From: DATKCN01 sp035513175
Lineage (GTDB): Bacteria > Chloroflexota > Chloroflexia > Thermomicrobiales > CFX8
Assembly (NCBI GenBank): GCA_035513175.1
Contig: DATKCN010000103.1
Location: forward strand, 1 to 25,106
DNA length: 25,106 nt
Reading direction: 5' to 3'
A program made the translations under genes and the position numbers. The notes beneath the pieces were generated by a model that saw nothing but the letters and a program-made list of their open reading frames with translations, searched no databases and was not told the DNA's origin. The first letter of the stretch is position 1; every line of letters begins with the position of its first letter. This document shows positions 15,283 through 24,165 of the stretch, in pieces.

Positions 15283-16206
15283 ATGTCTACATTGAGCACG
15301 AAGCGCACGAGCAGCAGGCCGGATGGTGGCGTGCTGCGATCGATCGTAGCCGATTCGCTTGGCGGAACGTATCTTGACCGTGAGCAGGTGACTGGCGCGC
15401 TCCAGGCAGCGTCGCGCTGGATGCGCCATGGCTCAGCGCGTTCTGACGACACTGGGGTGTCAGCCGGGTTTGAATTGAAGAGCGTCCCCGGCTCGTGTGA
15501 CGACGGAATCGACGTGCTTATGCTGGCAGCGACACTGGCGCTTGAGCGAGCGCGCTGTCATTCAGCCGCTGGGCATGATCTGATCTGGGTGGGCTGTCGA
15601 CCACATACGTCTCGAGCAATCGAGCGGGGATTGGTCGTCGCGTTGCAGCAGGGCGCGACAGTCGTTGCGAGCGATCTGAGCGGCGGATCCCCGCTGCTGA
15701 GGAGCTTGCTGATGCCGGCCTGGCATAGCGCACCACGAACCGCGCGGTTGCAGCTCGCCGACGACGTAGCGACACACGCAAGGCTGCCGTTCCTGCCCGC
15801 CGTCCGGCTCAGCGCCGGTCATCTTCCGTTGACCTCGGACGCCCTGCGTTCCCCGGGGTGTCGGGTTCTGGCCGCTGACGCAGACGGAGGGGCGCCGGTG
15901 GTGGTAATCCTCCCGGTGCTCGCCGGGCATGTAATCTACTCGTCGGCGCACTGGACGCAGGACGAGCCGGTCGATATGACGCGCGCCGGTCAGCGTCCGC
16001 TGTTCGCGACGCCGGTGTACGCCGCGCTTGGAGGAGAGTTCCCGCACGTCTCGGTCAGCGAGTTCCACGCCGCTTTGGCGATGCTCAGCATCCTGTCGGC
16101 CGGCATCGAGCTGGCGCTGGCCGGCTCGGTTCGAGGGCGCCTCGATTCCCTGCCGGGAGAGCGCGGCGTGACTGACGAGAGGGACGACGATGACGCGGTT
16201 GCCTGA
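15283..16206 (+). CDS. Uncharacterised protein translationally coupled to a WYL regulator
   Basis: 307 residues from the ATG at 15283 (GGAAGG about 9 nt upstream). An in-frame ATG at 15214 lies inside the 12-bp hairpin and is unlikely to be used. I do not recognise the family. The middle looks like a Rossmann-like alpha/beta domain: HDLIWVGCRPH (about 122-132), then GLVVALQQGATVVASDLSGG, later GAPVVVILPVLAGHVIYSSAHWTQDEP (about 207-230). The GHVIYSSAHW strand recalls class I glutamine-amidotransferase-like (ThuA/DUF-type) folds, but no Cys-His-Glu triad is evident. The C-terminus (residues about 260-290) is hydrophobic and may be a buried helix. Its last 17 nt overlap the WYL regulator start, so the two are probably made together. 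Confidence 0.72.
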   Translation: MSTLSTKRTSSRPDGGVLRSIVADSLGGTYLDREQVTGALQAASRWMRHGSARSDDTGVSAGFELKSVPGSCDDGIDVLMLAATLALERARCHSAAGHDLIWVGCRPHTSRAIERGLVVALQQGATVVASDLSGGSPLLRSLLMPAWHSAPRTARLQLADDVATHARLPFLPAVRLSAGHLPLTSDALRSPGCRVLAADADGGAPVVVILPVLAGHVIYSSAHWTQDEPVDMTRAGQRPLFATPVYAALGGEFPHVSVSEFHAALAMLSILSAGIELALAGSVRGRLDSLPGERGVTDERDDDDAVA

Positions 16207-17188
16207 AACGACACGCATCGCACGGGTGCTGGACATCATCTGGCGCATCAGCACGGCGCCGAACTACTGGACGCGCAAACGGCTCGCGGAACAGCTCGAA
16301 GTTTCCGAACGCTCGATCACCGGCGACCTCGAGATCATCCGGCACAAGCTGCGGTTCGAGGTGAAGAGTGACCGCGGCAGGGGATACTACTTCGACCGTA
16401 TACCCAGCCTGCCGTCAGTGTCGTATTCCATTCCCGAGGCGCTGGCGCTGATTCTGGCGGCTCAGGTAGGCCGTCAGTTCGCCGGAATCCCACAGCATGA
16501 CCTGTCCAGCGCTGTCGCTCGGCTGTCATCGGCCATCCCCGAGGAGCTTCGGTCCATGGTCGAGGAGCTGTCGATCGCCGGCGAGGGGTACCGCGACACG
16601 CACCGCGAGTCGATCCTGCAGTTGTGCAGCCGGGCGATTGCGGCGCGCAGATCGATGAGCATCGTGTATAGCGCCGCGTCTCATGACGGTCAGGAAACGT
16701 CGCGGCGCATCGATCCATACGCCGTGTTTCCATATGTGCGGTCGTGGCACGTCGTCGGCTACTGTCACCTTCGTGAGGATGTGAGGATCTTCAAGATTGA
16801 TCGCGTCCACCGCGCAAAGGTTCTGGACATTCCCTGGGAGCCGCGAGAAGAGTTCGACCTGGCTGCCTACCTGTCCTCGGGGTGGGGAATTATCCGTGGC
16901 ATCGACGCGCCGGTGGAGGACGTTGTGCTGCGGTTCCTCCCACCATCGTCCCGTTGGGTGGCAGAGGAGCGCTGGCACGGGTCACAGCGTGTGCGGCCGA
17001 ACGATGACGGATCGATGTTGTTCCAGGTCCGCATTCAGGTCACGCCGGAGTTTCAGCGCTGGGTGTTCCGCTACGGTCGCGATGTCGAAGTCCTGGAGCC
17101 TGAGCATCTTAGGATCTGGATGCAGGAGGAAGCCAGAGCGGTGATCGCAGGCGCCGCGCTCTCACCCGTAGCGGAGCTCGACGCGTAA
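16190..17188 (+). CDS. WYL-domain transcriptional regulator (HTH-WYL-WCX)
   Basis: 332 residues. The N-terminal winged HTH (about 8-62) reads RIARVLDIIWRI...RKRLAEQLEVSERSITGDLEIIR, then RGYYFDR. The WYL domain (about 150-215) has SIVYSAAS, RRIDPYAVFPYVRSWHVVGYCH and IFKIDRVHRAKVLD; the name-giving tripeptide is WHV rather than WYL. A C-terminal WCX-like region follows (VVLRFLPPSSRWVAEERWH... FQRWVFRYGRDVEVLEP). Members bind a nucleotide-like or ssDNA-type ligand through WYL and repress or activate neighbouring genes; several govern defence or DNA-damage genes, others metabolism. The ATG lies within the end of the preceding gene (17-nt overlap), so the regulator probably controls that operon, possibly via the 15238 dyad. 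It is convergent with the response-regulator gene, 36 nt away. Confidence 0.92.
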   Translation: MTRLPETTRIARVLDIIWRISTAPNYWTRKRLAEQLEVSERSITGDLEIIRHKLRFEVKSDRGRGYYFDRIPSLPSVSYSIPEALALILAAQVGRQFAGIPQHDLSSAVARLSSAIPEELRSMVEELSIAGEGYRDTHRESILQLCSRAIAARRSMSIVYSAASHDGQETSRRIDPYAVFPYVRSWHVVGYCHLREDVRIFKIDRVHRAKVLDIPWEPREEFDLAAYLSSGWGIIRGIDAPVEDVVLRFLPPSSRWVAEERWHGSQRVRPNDDGSMLFQVRIQVTPEFQRWVFRYGRDVEVLEPEHLRIWMQEEARAVIAGAALSPVAELDA

Positions 17189-17224
17189 TCTTCGGCAGCG
17201 CTGGCCGCCACGAGCGTCACGACG

Positions 17225-18607
<1,383 letters not shown>

Positions 18608-18787
18608 AAGCTTCGTTAGTCCTCCGTGTGACGGTCCCGGCACGCATGGCGCGGGACTGTCGCTGCGCGGGTTCAACGTCCGATCAAGCGTGACATCTGC
18701 CAATAAGTATAAATCATCGAGACCAGCATGCCGGTCAACTGTGTCCGAAACGCGCTGACATGCGCACGTCCAGCTTCATCCAGCCGA

Positions 18788-18793
18788 TATACT
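18788..18793 (+). promoter_or_regulatory. Candidate -10 element for the aroKB gene
   Basis: TATACT lies 42 nt before the ATG at 18836, in the 228-nt divergent gap between the response regulator and aroKB. No convincing -35 hexamer sits 16-18 nt upstream, so this is a partial match. A 6-bp GTCCCG...CGGGAC inverted repeat also lies in the gap near 18630-18655; I see nothing else in it. Confidence 0.3.
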
Positions 18794-18835
18794 GCGCCCC
18801 ATGAATGTCGCTGATGTCCATGGCTCGGGGAAACT

Positions 18836-20509
18836 ATGACGCTTCCCAACCGTATCATCCTTATCGGCCCAAGCGGCTCGGGCAAAACGACAATTGCGGA
18901 GCGCCTCGGCGCCCTGACGGGCTATCGCGTCGTCGACACCGACGCGGCGATCGTCGAGCGCTGCAACATGCCGATCGCCGAGTTTTTCGAGCGGTTTGGA
19001 GAGCCCGCCTTTCGGGCGATCGAGACCGAGGAGCTGCGGCGCGCGTGCGCGCAACCGGGGTCGATCGTGGCGACGGGCGGTGGCGTCGTCCTGTCATCCG
19101 CCAACTGGACGGCGATGCGGCCGGACAGCGTCATCGTCGGCGTGACCGCGCGTCTGGAGACGCTCGTTTCCCGTGTGGTGGAGCACGCGCGACGCGCGGG
19201 TCCGTCCGCCGAACGACCGCTGCTCGCGGGCGACGCCGGAGCGCGGCTGACCCGGATGCTTGACTCCCGCGCGCCGCTCTACGCGCAGGCCGACGTGACC
19301 ATCCACACTGATGATCTGTCGCCGGATGAAGTTGCTTCCCAGGCTCTGCGTGCCTGCGTGGAGCGGCACGCGCGCGGGCTGGCGCCGCGCCTGTCATTCT
19401 CGTCGGCGACCGAACGTTCCGACATCTACGTTTCTCGGGGCGCTCGGCTCAACGCCGCAACGTTGATCCAGGAACGTTGGCCGCGCGCGCTTTGCGCCTG
19501 GATCGTGAGTGACACGTCCGTCGATCGAGCGTGGGGAGATGAGCTGGCGGAATCGCTTGACACTCATTCACTGACAGTCAACCGGCTGATCGTCAATCCG
19601 GGTGAGCGCAGCAAGAGCATGGCGGAAGTCGAGCGCTTGTGCCGCGAGATGACGGATGGCGGCGTGACCCGGCGCGATGTCGTCATTGCGCTGGGCGGCG
19701 GCGTGGTCGGGGATCTGGCAGGCTTCGTCGCCAGCGTGTGCCTGCGAGGCCTCGCGCTCGCGCAGATTCCCACGTCACTTCTCGCGATGGCTGACTCAAG
19801 CGTCGGCGGCAAGACGGGCGTGAATCTGCCCGCAGGCAAGAATCTTGCCGGAGCGTTTTACCAGCCCGGAATCGTCCTCATCGATCCAACGTACCTGTCA
19901 ACATTGCCTCGCGACGAGTACCGCTCGGGCATGGCGGAAGTGATCAAGCACAGCGTGATTCAACCCTCTACCCCGTTAGGCGATACGACGCTCGGTGAGC
20001 TGCTGGTGGCCGGCGCGCTTGACCCGATTCCGGAGGAGGCGATCGAGACGGCGCTTGCGCTCAACGTCGCGATCAAGCACTCGGTTGTCCAGCAGGACGA
20101 GCGCGAGAGCGGTCTCCGCATGATTCTGAACCTCGGTCACACGACCGGACACGCCATCGAGGCCGCTGGATATCGCTATCGACATGGAGAAGCCATCGCC
20201 ATCGGCATGGCCGTAGCCTTCCGCATCGCCTGGAAGCTCGGACTGGTTGGCGGGGCGGATGTGGACGCGGTCGAGTCATTACTCAGGAAGGCTGGACTTC
20301 CGACGCGCTTCACGGGGGACGTAGACGACATCGTCGGGCGGCTGGCGCGCGACAAGAAGATGGTCGACGGCTCGCTGCACTGGATATTGCCGCGACCGCA
20401 GGGTGGCGTGCAGATCGTGACCGGCGTGTCTCCCGCCATTGTCGAGGGCGTGATTCAGGACGTCCAAATCGGTGACGACACAGCGGGCGACGGGGCCGCT
20501 GTGCTATAG
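18836..20509 (+). CDS. aroKB: Bifunctional shikimate kinase / 3-dehydroquinate synthase fusion
   Basis: 557 residues in one uninterrupted frame. Residues about 1-170 are shikimate kinase: Walker A GPSGSGKTT (11-19), the shikimate-binding Asp in VVDTDAAIVE, FRAIETEEL, VATGGGVV, and RAPLYAQADV. Residues about 190-545 are 3-dehydroquinate synthase: NPGERSKS (NAD/substrate), VVIALGGGVVGDLAGFVAS, QIPTSLLAMADSSVGGKTGVN, AGAFYQPGIVLID, RSGMAEVIKHSVI, the zinc-site LNLGHTTGHAIE and HGEAIAIGM. The two catalyse steps 2 and 5 of the shikimate pathway, with every catalytic block present in both halves. The order is kinase first. GGGG lies about 5 nt before the ATG. The adenosine kinase gene follows closely, but whether it shares the transcript is unclear. 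Confidence 0.96.
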   Translation: MTLPNRIILIGPSGSGKTTIAERLGALTGYRVVDTDAAIVERCNMPIAEFFERFGEPAFRAIETEELRRACAQPGSIVATGGGVVLSSANWTAMRPDSVIVGVTARLETLVSRVVEHARRAGPSAERPLLAGDAGARLTRMLDSRAPLYAQADVTIHTDDLSPDEVASQALRACVERHARGLAPRLSFSSATERSDIYVSRGARLNAATLIQERWPRALCAWIVSDTSVDRAWGDELAESLDTHSLTVNRLIVNPGERSKSMAEVERLCREMTDGGVTRRDVVIALGGGVVGDLAGFVASVCLRGLALAQIPTSLLAMADSSVGGKTGVNLPAGKNLAGAFYQPGIVLIDPTYLSTLPRDEYRSGMAEVIKHSVIQPSTPLGDTTLGELLVAGALDPIPEEAIETALALNVAIKHSVVQQDERESGLRMILNLGHTTGHAIEAAGYRYRHGEAIAIGMAVAFRIAWKLGLVGGADVDAVESLLRKAGLPTRFTGDVDDIVGRLARDKKMVDGSLHWILPRPQGGVQIVTGVSPAIVEGVIQDVQIGDDTAGDGAAVL

Positions 20510-20544
20510 TCGCGTGTGGCGCGTTGTCGGACGAAGACAGCGCA

Positions 20545-21564
20545 ATGCTTAATGAATTGCCGGAGACTCTTGCATTGACAGTCGTATTGTCCGGTTCGTT
20601 GGCCTTTGATCACATCATGGTTTTCCCCGGTCACTTCGAGGACCACATTCTTCCTGACAAGATTCACATCCTCAACGTCTCTTTCCTGGTCGATTCACTC
20701 GATCGATTGCGTGGAGGAGTGGCCGGCAACATCGGCTACAGTCTGGCGCTGCTACGCCAGCCGTGCCGAATCGTAGCTACCGTTGGCCGGGACTTCGAAG
20801 AGTACCGCGCGGTGCTCGATGAGATGGGAGTCGACACGCGGCATATCGTCATCATCGAGCACGAGCTAACGGCCAGCGCGTTCATCACGACCGACCGCGC
20901 TGACAATCAGATTACCGGCTTCTATCCGGGAGCGATGGCGCGCGCAGGCGACTACCCGATCACGGACCACGCCGCCGGGGCGGCGATGGGTGTCGTGTCA
21001 CCCACCGCGCCTGCAGCGATGTGTCGCCACGCGGGCGAGCTGGCCGCTGCTGGCGTGCCGTACATGTACGATCCGGGCCAGCAGATCATCGCGCTTGCCC
21101 CATCCGCGCTGCGCGAGGGGATAGCCGGGGCCGAGATCCTGGTCGGAAACGATTATGAGTTCGCAATGATGACCGAGAAGACGGGAATGTCGCGCGACGA
21201 GCTCGTCCTCGCGTGTCCAACAGTTGTCGTCACATACGGAGAGCTGGGATCACAGATTTATCGTGATGGCGAACGGTTCGACATTCCGGCCGCACGGCCC
21301 ACCGCGATCGTCGATCCGACAGGCGCGGGCGACGGATACCGCGCAGGCTTACTGGCCGCGACACTGGCGGGTTGCGGTTGGGATGCCGCGGGCAGGATCG
21401 CCTCGCTGGCCGCCACGTATGCCGTGGAAGTCAAGGGCACCCAGGGCCATCACTACACATTGGACGCCTTTTCGGATCGATTTGACCGCCTCTTCCCGGA
21501 GTTTTCCGGGGCCGTTGGGCAGCTGGGCGCGCGTGCTCAGGCGACAGCACCACAGGGGGAGTAG
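20545..21564 (+). CDS. adoK: Adenosine kinase, PfkB (ribokinase) family, mycobacterial type
   Basis: 339 residues from the ATG at 20545. Alternatives are an in-frame TTG at 20524 and, more interesting, a TTG at 20575 with GGAG about 9 nt upstream, which would begin MTVVLSGSLAFDHIM and align with the start of the Mycobacterium tuberculosis adenosine kinase as I remember it. Shared blocks with that enzyme include SLAFDHIMVFPG, LNVSFLVDSLDRLRGGVAGNIGYSLALL, FYPGAMARA, YDPGQQI, ILVGNDYEF and the PfkB ATP/anion-hole motif DPTGAGDGYRAG with the catalytic Asp. It phosphorylates adenosine to AMP with ATP. S-adenosylhomocysteinase follows 7 nt later, so its task is to remove adenosine released from SAH. 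Other PfkB sugar kinases are less likely given this context and similarity. Confidence 0.9.
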   Translation: MLNELPETLALTVVLSGSLAFDHIMVFPGHFEDHILPDKIHILNVSFLVDSLDRLRGGVAGNIGYSLALLRQPCRIVATVGRDFEEYRAVLDEMGVDTRHIVIIEHELTASAFITTDRADNQITGFYPGAMARAGDYPITDHAAGAAMGVVSPTAPAAMCRHAGELAAAGVPYMYDPGQQIIALAPSALREGIAGAEILVGNDYEFAMMTEKTGMSRDELVLACPTVVVTYGELGSQIYRDGERFDIPAARPTAIVDPTGAGDGYRAGLLAATLAGCGWDAAGRIASLAATYAVEVKGTQGHHYTLDAFSDRFDRLFPEFSGAVGQLGARAQATAPQGE

Positions 21565-21571
21565 CATCAGG

Positions 21572-22846
21572 ATGATCAATGCGTCAGAACTTCGTTATGA
21601 CATTGTCGATCGGTCGCTCGCGGACGAAGGGCATCGCCGGATCGCGTGGGCGGCGCGCGAGATGCCGGTTCTGAGTCTGATTCGCGAGCGGTTCGAGCGC
21701 GAGAAGCCGCTCGCCGGACTGCGCATTACCGCCTGCGTACATGTGACGACGGAATCGGCGAACCTGGCGCTGGCGCTCCGTTCCGGCGGAGCAGACGCGG
21801 TGATCTGCGCCTCCAACCCGCTCTCGACTCAGAACGATGTGGCGGCCGCGCTGGTCGATGAAGGTTTCGGGGTTTTCGCCATCAAGGGTGAGGACGCGGA
21901 AACGTACTACAGGCACATCAACGCCGGGATCGACCACAGGCCGCACATCGTGATCGATGACGGCGCGGATGTCGTGTCGACGATCCACCGCACCCGGCGC
22001 GACGCGCTGGCCGACATGTTCGGCGCCACCGAGGAGACGACGACCGGCGTCGTGCGCATGCGCGCGATGGAGAAGGACGGCGTGCTCGAATTCCCGGTCA
22101 TCGCGGTCAATGACGCCGAAACCAAACACTTCTTCGATAACCGGTACGGCACCGGACAGTCGACGCTGGACGGCATCATGCGCGCGACCAACATCCTGTT
22201 GGCCGGCAAGGTAATGGTGGTGGCGGGCTACGGGTGGTGCGGCAAGGGCATCGCGATGCGGGCCAAGGGAATGGGTGCGCGCGTGATCGTGACCGAGGTG
22301 AATCCGACGCGGGCGCTCGAAGCGGCCATGGACGGTTTCGCGGTGACGACCATGAAGCGGGCCGCGACCATGGGCGACCTGTTCGTCACCGTCACCGGCA
22401 ACATCAATGTCATCGACCGCGACGACTTTGAGGCGATGAAGGACGGCGCCATCGTCGCCAACTCCGGGCACTTCAATTCCGAAATCAACATGCAGGCGCT
22501 GGAGGAGATGAGCGGCGAGGGCAAACGGACGCTGCGCCCGTTCGTCGAGGAGTATCAGCTCGCGGCGGACAAGCGCGTGATCGTGCTTGGTGATGGACGG
22601 CTGATAAATCTGGCGGCCGCGGAAGGACATCCGGCCAGCGTGATGGACATGTCGTTCGCGAACCAGGCGCTGGCGTGCTCGTATCTCGTGTCGTCGCGCG
22701 GCGCACTGGAGAATCGCGTGTACGTCGTGCCGACGGAGATCGACCAGCAGATCGCGCTGCTCAAGCTGCACAGCATGGGGATCGAGGTCGACGAGCTATC
22801 TCCCGAGCAGCTCAGCTACATGAATTCCTGGGAGCACGGCACATAA
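21572..22846 (+). CDS. ahcY: S-adenosylhomocysteinase (adenosylhomocysteine hydrolase)
   Basis: 424 residues from the ATG at 21572, with GGGGGAG about 10 nt upstream; the frame is open further 5' inside the kinase gene, but the conserved protein begins MINASELRYDIVDRSLADEG. Motifs: ACVHVTTESANLALAL and CASNPLSTQNDVAAALV (substrate domain, thermophile/archaeal-like form), NDAETKHFFDNRYGTGQSTLDGIMRATN, the NAD-binding VMVVAGYGWCGKGIAMRAKGMGA, NSGHFNSEINM, and GHPASVMDMSFANQAL. It hydrolyses S-adenosylhomocysteine to adenosine and homocysteine in the cytosol, using tightly bound NAD. The length is that of the short form without the ~40-residue insertion of many proteobacterial and eukaryotic enzymes. 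It lies between adoK and metK; no SAH-riboswitch-like structure is evident before it, since the kinase gene abuts. Confidence 0.96.
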   Translation: MINASELRYDIVDRSLADEGHRRIAWAAREMPVLSLIRERFEREKPLAGLRITACVHVTTESANLALALRSGGADAVICASNPLSTQNDVAAALVDEGFGVFAIKGEDAETYYRHINAGIDHRPHIVIDDGADVVSTIHRTRRDALADMFGATEETTTGVVRMRAMEKDGVLEFPVIAVNDAETKHFFDNRYGTGQSTLDGIMRATNILLAGKVMVVAGYGWCGKGIAMRAKGMGARVIVTEVNPTRALEAAMDGFAVTTMKRAATMGDLFVTVTGNINVIDRDDFEAMKDGAIVANSGHFNSEINMQALEEMSGEGKRTLRPFVEEYQLAADKRVIVLGDGRLINLAAAEGHPASVMDMSFANQALACSYLVSSRGALENRVYVVPTEIDQQIALLKLHSMGIEVDELSPEQLSYMNSWEHGT

Positions 22847-22867
22847 ACCCAGATTGCGCGGCGGTCT

Positions 22868-22895
22868 GGCGTGACGCCGGGCCAAGGATCACGCC
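22868..22895 (+). other. 7-bp hairpin between ahcY and metK
   Basis: GGCGTGA (22868-22874), a 14-nt loop and TCACGCC (22889-22895), within the 80-nt gap. No T-run follows. It might modulate expression or mRNA processing within the operon; no known SAM-riboswitch consensus could be recognised. Confidence 0.25.
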
Positions 22896-22926
22896 GCGGT
22901 TGTATTGAACAGGAGCTCGCCAGGCC

Positions 22927-24153
22927 ATGACCACGTCGTTCATGAGGTCACCACAATCGTATTTCACGTCCGAATCGGTGACCGAGGGGCATCCGGACAA
23001 GCTGTGCGACCAGATTTCCGATGCTGTTCTCGACGCGATCATTGCCGACGATCCCGACGCGCGGGTGGCGTGCGAGACCGCGACCACCACCGGTCTCGTG
23101 CTCGTGTTCGGTGAAATCACGACCAGCACATACGTCGACATTCCTACGATTACGCGCAACGTCATCCGCGACATCGGCTACACGCGCGGGGCGTATGGTT
23201 TCGACGCGGACACCTGCGGCGTCGTCACATCGATCAAGGAACAGTCACCCGACATCGCCGAAGGCGTCGACACGGCGCTCGAGGTCCGAGGCGGGAAAAG
23301 CGCGGACCTACGCGACACGACCGGCGCAGGCGATCAGGGCATGATGATCGGCTTCGCTTGCGACGAAACGGACGAGCTGATGCCGCTCCCGATCGTGCTG
23401 GCTCATGGCCTCTGTCGCCAGCTCTCCCGCGTGCGACGTGACGGAACGCTCTCGTTTCTGCGTCCTGACGGCAAGAGCCAGGTAACGGTGGAGTATGCGC
23501 ACGGGACGCCGAAGCGGGTCGACACGATTCTCATCTCGACGCAGCACGACGAGCACACGTCACACGCCGACCTCGAGGAAGGCGTGCGCGCCGAGGTGAT
23601 AGACCGCATCATTCCAGCCGCTATGTTCGACGCCAACACCAAGATCTTCATCAACCCGAGCGGCCGCTTCGTCACGGGTGGACCGATGGGGGACGCCGGC
23701 CTGACGGGGCGCAAGATCATCGTCGACACCTACGGGGGAATGGCCCGGCATGGGGGCGGCGCCTTCTCGGGCAAGGATCCGACCAAGGTCGATCGCTCGG
23801 CGGCTTACGCCGCGCGCTATGTCGCTAAGAATGTCGTCGCTGCCGGACTCGCGAAGCGTTGCGAGCTCCAGGTGTCGTACGCGATCGGCGTGGCGCATCC
23901 GTTGTCGTTGCACGTCGAAACGTTTGGGACGAGTGTGATCGACGAGGAAGAGCTGATCGAACTGATCTCCCGGACTTTCGACCTTCGCCCTCGGGCAATC
24001 ATCGAGGACCTTGACCTTCTCCGGCCCATCTACCGCCCGACGGCCGTCTACGGTCACTTCGGGCGAGCTGACATCGACGCGCCGTGGGAGCGCGTCGACC
24101 GGATCGACGCCTTGCGCGGTCAGGTTCACGGTCACGTGCAGACCGCGGTCTAG
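22927..24153 (+). CDS. metK: S-adenosylmethionine synthetase (methionine adenosyltransferase)
   Basis: 408 residues, a little longer than E. coli MetK (384). Motifs: FTSESVTEGHPDKLCDQISDAVLDAI (ATP/metal-binding start), TGAGDQGMMIGFACDETDELMPLPI (GAGDQG signature), the metal/phosphate block GGPMGDAGLTGRKIIVDTYGG, and GGGAFSGKDPTKVDRSAAYAARYVAKNVVAAGLA (GGGAFSGKD signature). It makes SAM from methionine and ATP with release of phosphate and pyrophosphate in the cytosol. AGGAG lies 11 nt before the ATG. With adoK and ahcY it forms a SAM-cycle cluster; a methionine synthase is not in the window. The Rmd-like gene begins 12 nt after the stop. Confidence 0.97.
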   Translation: MTTSFMRSPQSYFTSESVTEGHPDKLCDQISDAVLDAIIADDPDARVACETATTTGLVLVFGEITTSTYVDIPTITRNVIRDIGYTRGAYGFDADTCGVVTSIKEQSPDIAEGVDTALEVRGGKSADLRDTTGAGDQGMMIGFACDETDELMPLPIVLAHGLCRQLSRVRRDGTLSFLRPDGKSQVTVEYAHGTPKRVDTILISTQHDEHTSHADLEEGVRAEVIDRIIPAAMFDANTKIFINPSGRFVTGGPMGDAGLTGRKIIVDTYGGMARHGGGAFSGKDPTKVDRSAAYAARYVAKNVVAAGLAKRCELQVSYAIGVAHPLSLHVETFGTSVIDEEELIELISRTFDLRPRAIIEDLDLLRPIYRPTAVYGHFGRADIDAPWERVDRIDALRGQVHGHVQTAV

Positions 24154-24165
24154 CGGCGATCAGCC

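Noticed and set aside
15283..17188. CRISPR-associated or CARF-type defence unit next to the WYL regulator
   Set aside because: No repeats, Cas motifs, nuclease motif or CARF pattern visible; the unknown partner reads more like a GATase-like alpha/beta domain.
18690..18720. GTGACA...TATAAA as a promoter
   Set aside because: The spacer is only about 12 nt, too short for a sigma-70 promoter on the plus strand, and the minus-strand reading gives a spacer of about 19-21 nt.
20505..20510. TATAGT as a -10 box for adoK
   Set aside because: It overlaps the aroKB stop codon, and no -35-like hexamer is present at 16-18 nt upstream.
21584..22771. 395-codon open frame on the minus strand opposite ahcY
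   Set aside because: Composition is His/Arg/Asp-rich antisense shadow; the plus strand has an unambiguous SAH hydrolase.
22847..22926. SAM or SAH riboswitch upstream of metK
   Set aside because: Only an isolated 7-bp stem is visible; no multi-stem junction or pseudoknot consensus could be recognised by eye, and the gap is too short for the larger SAM classes.
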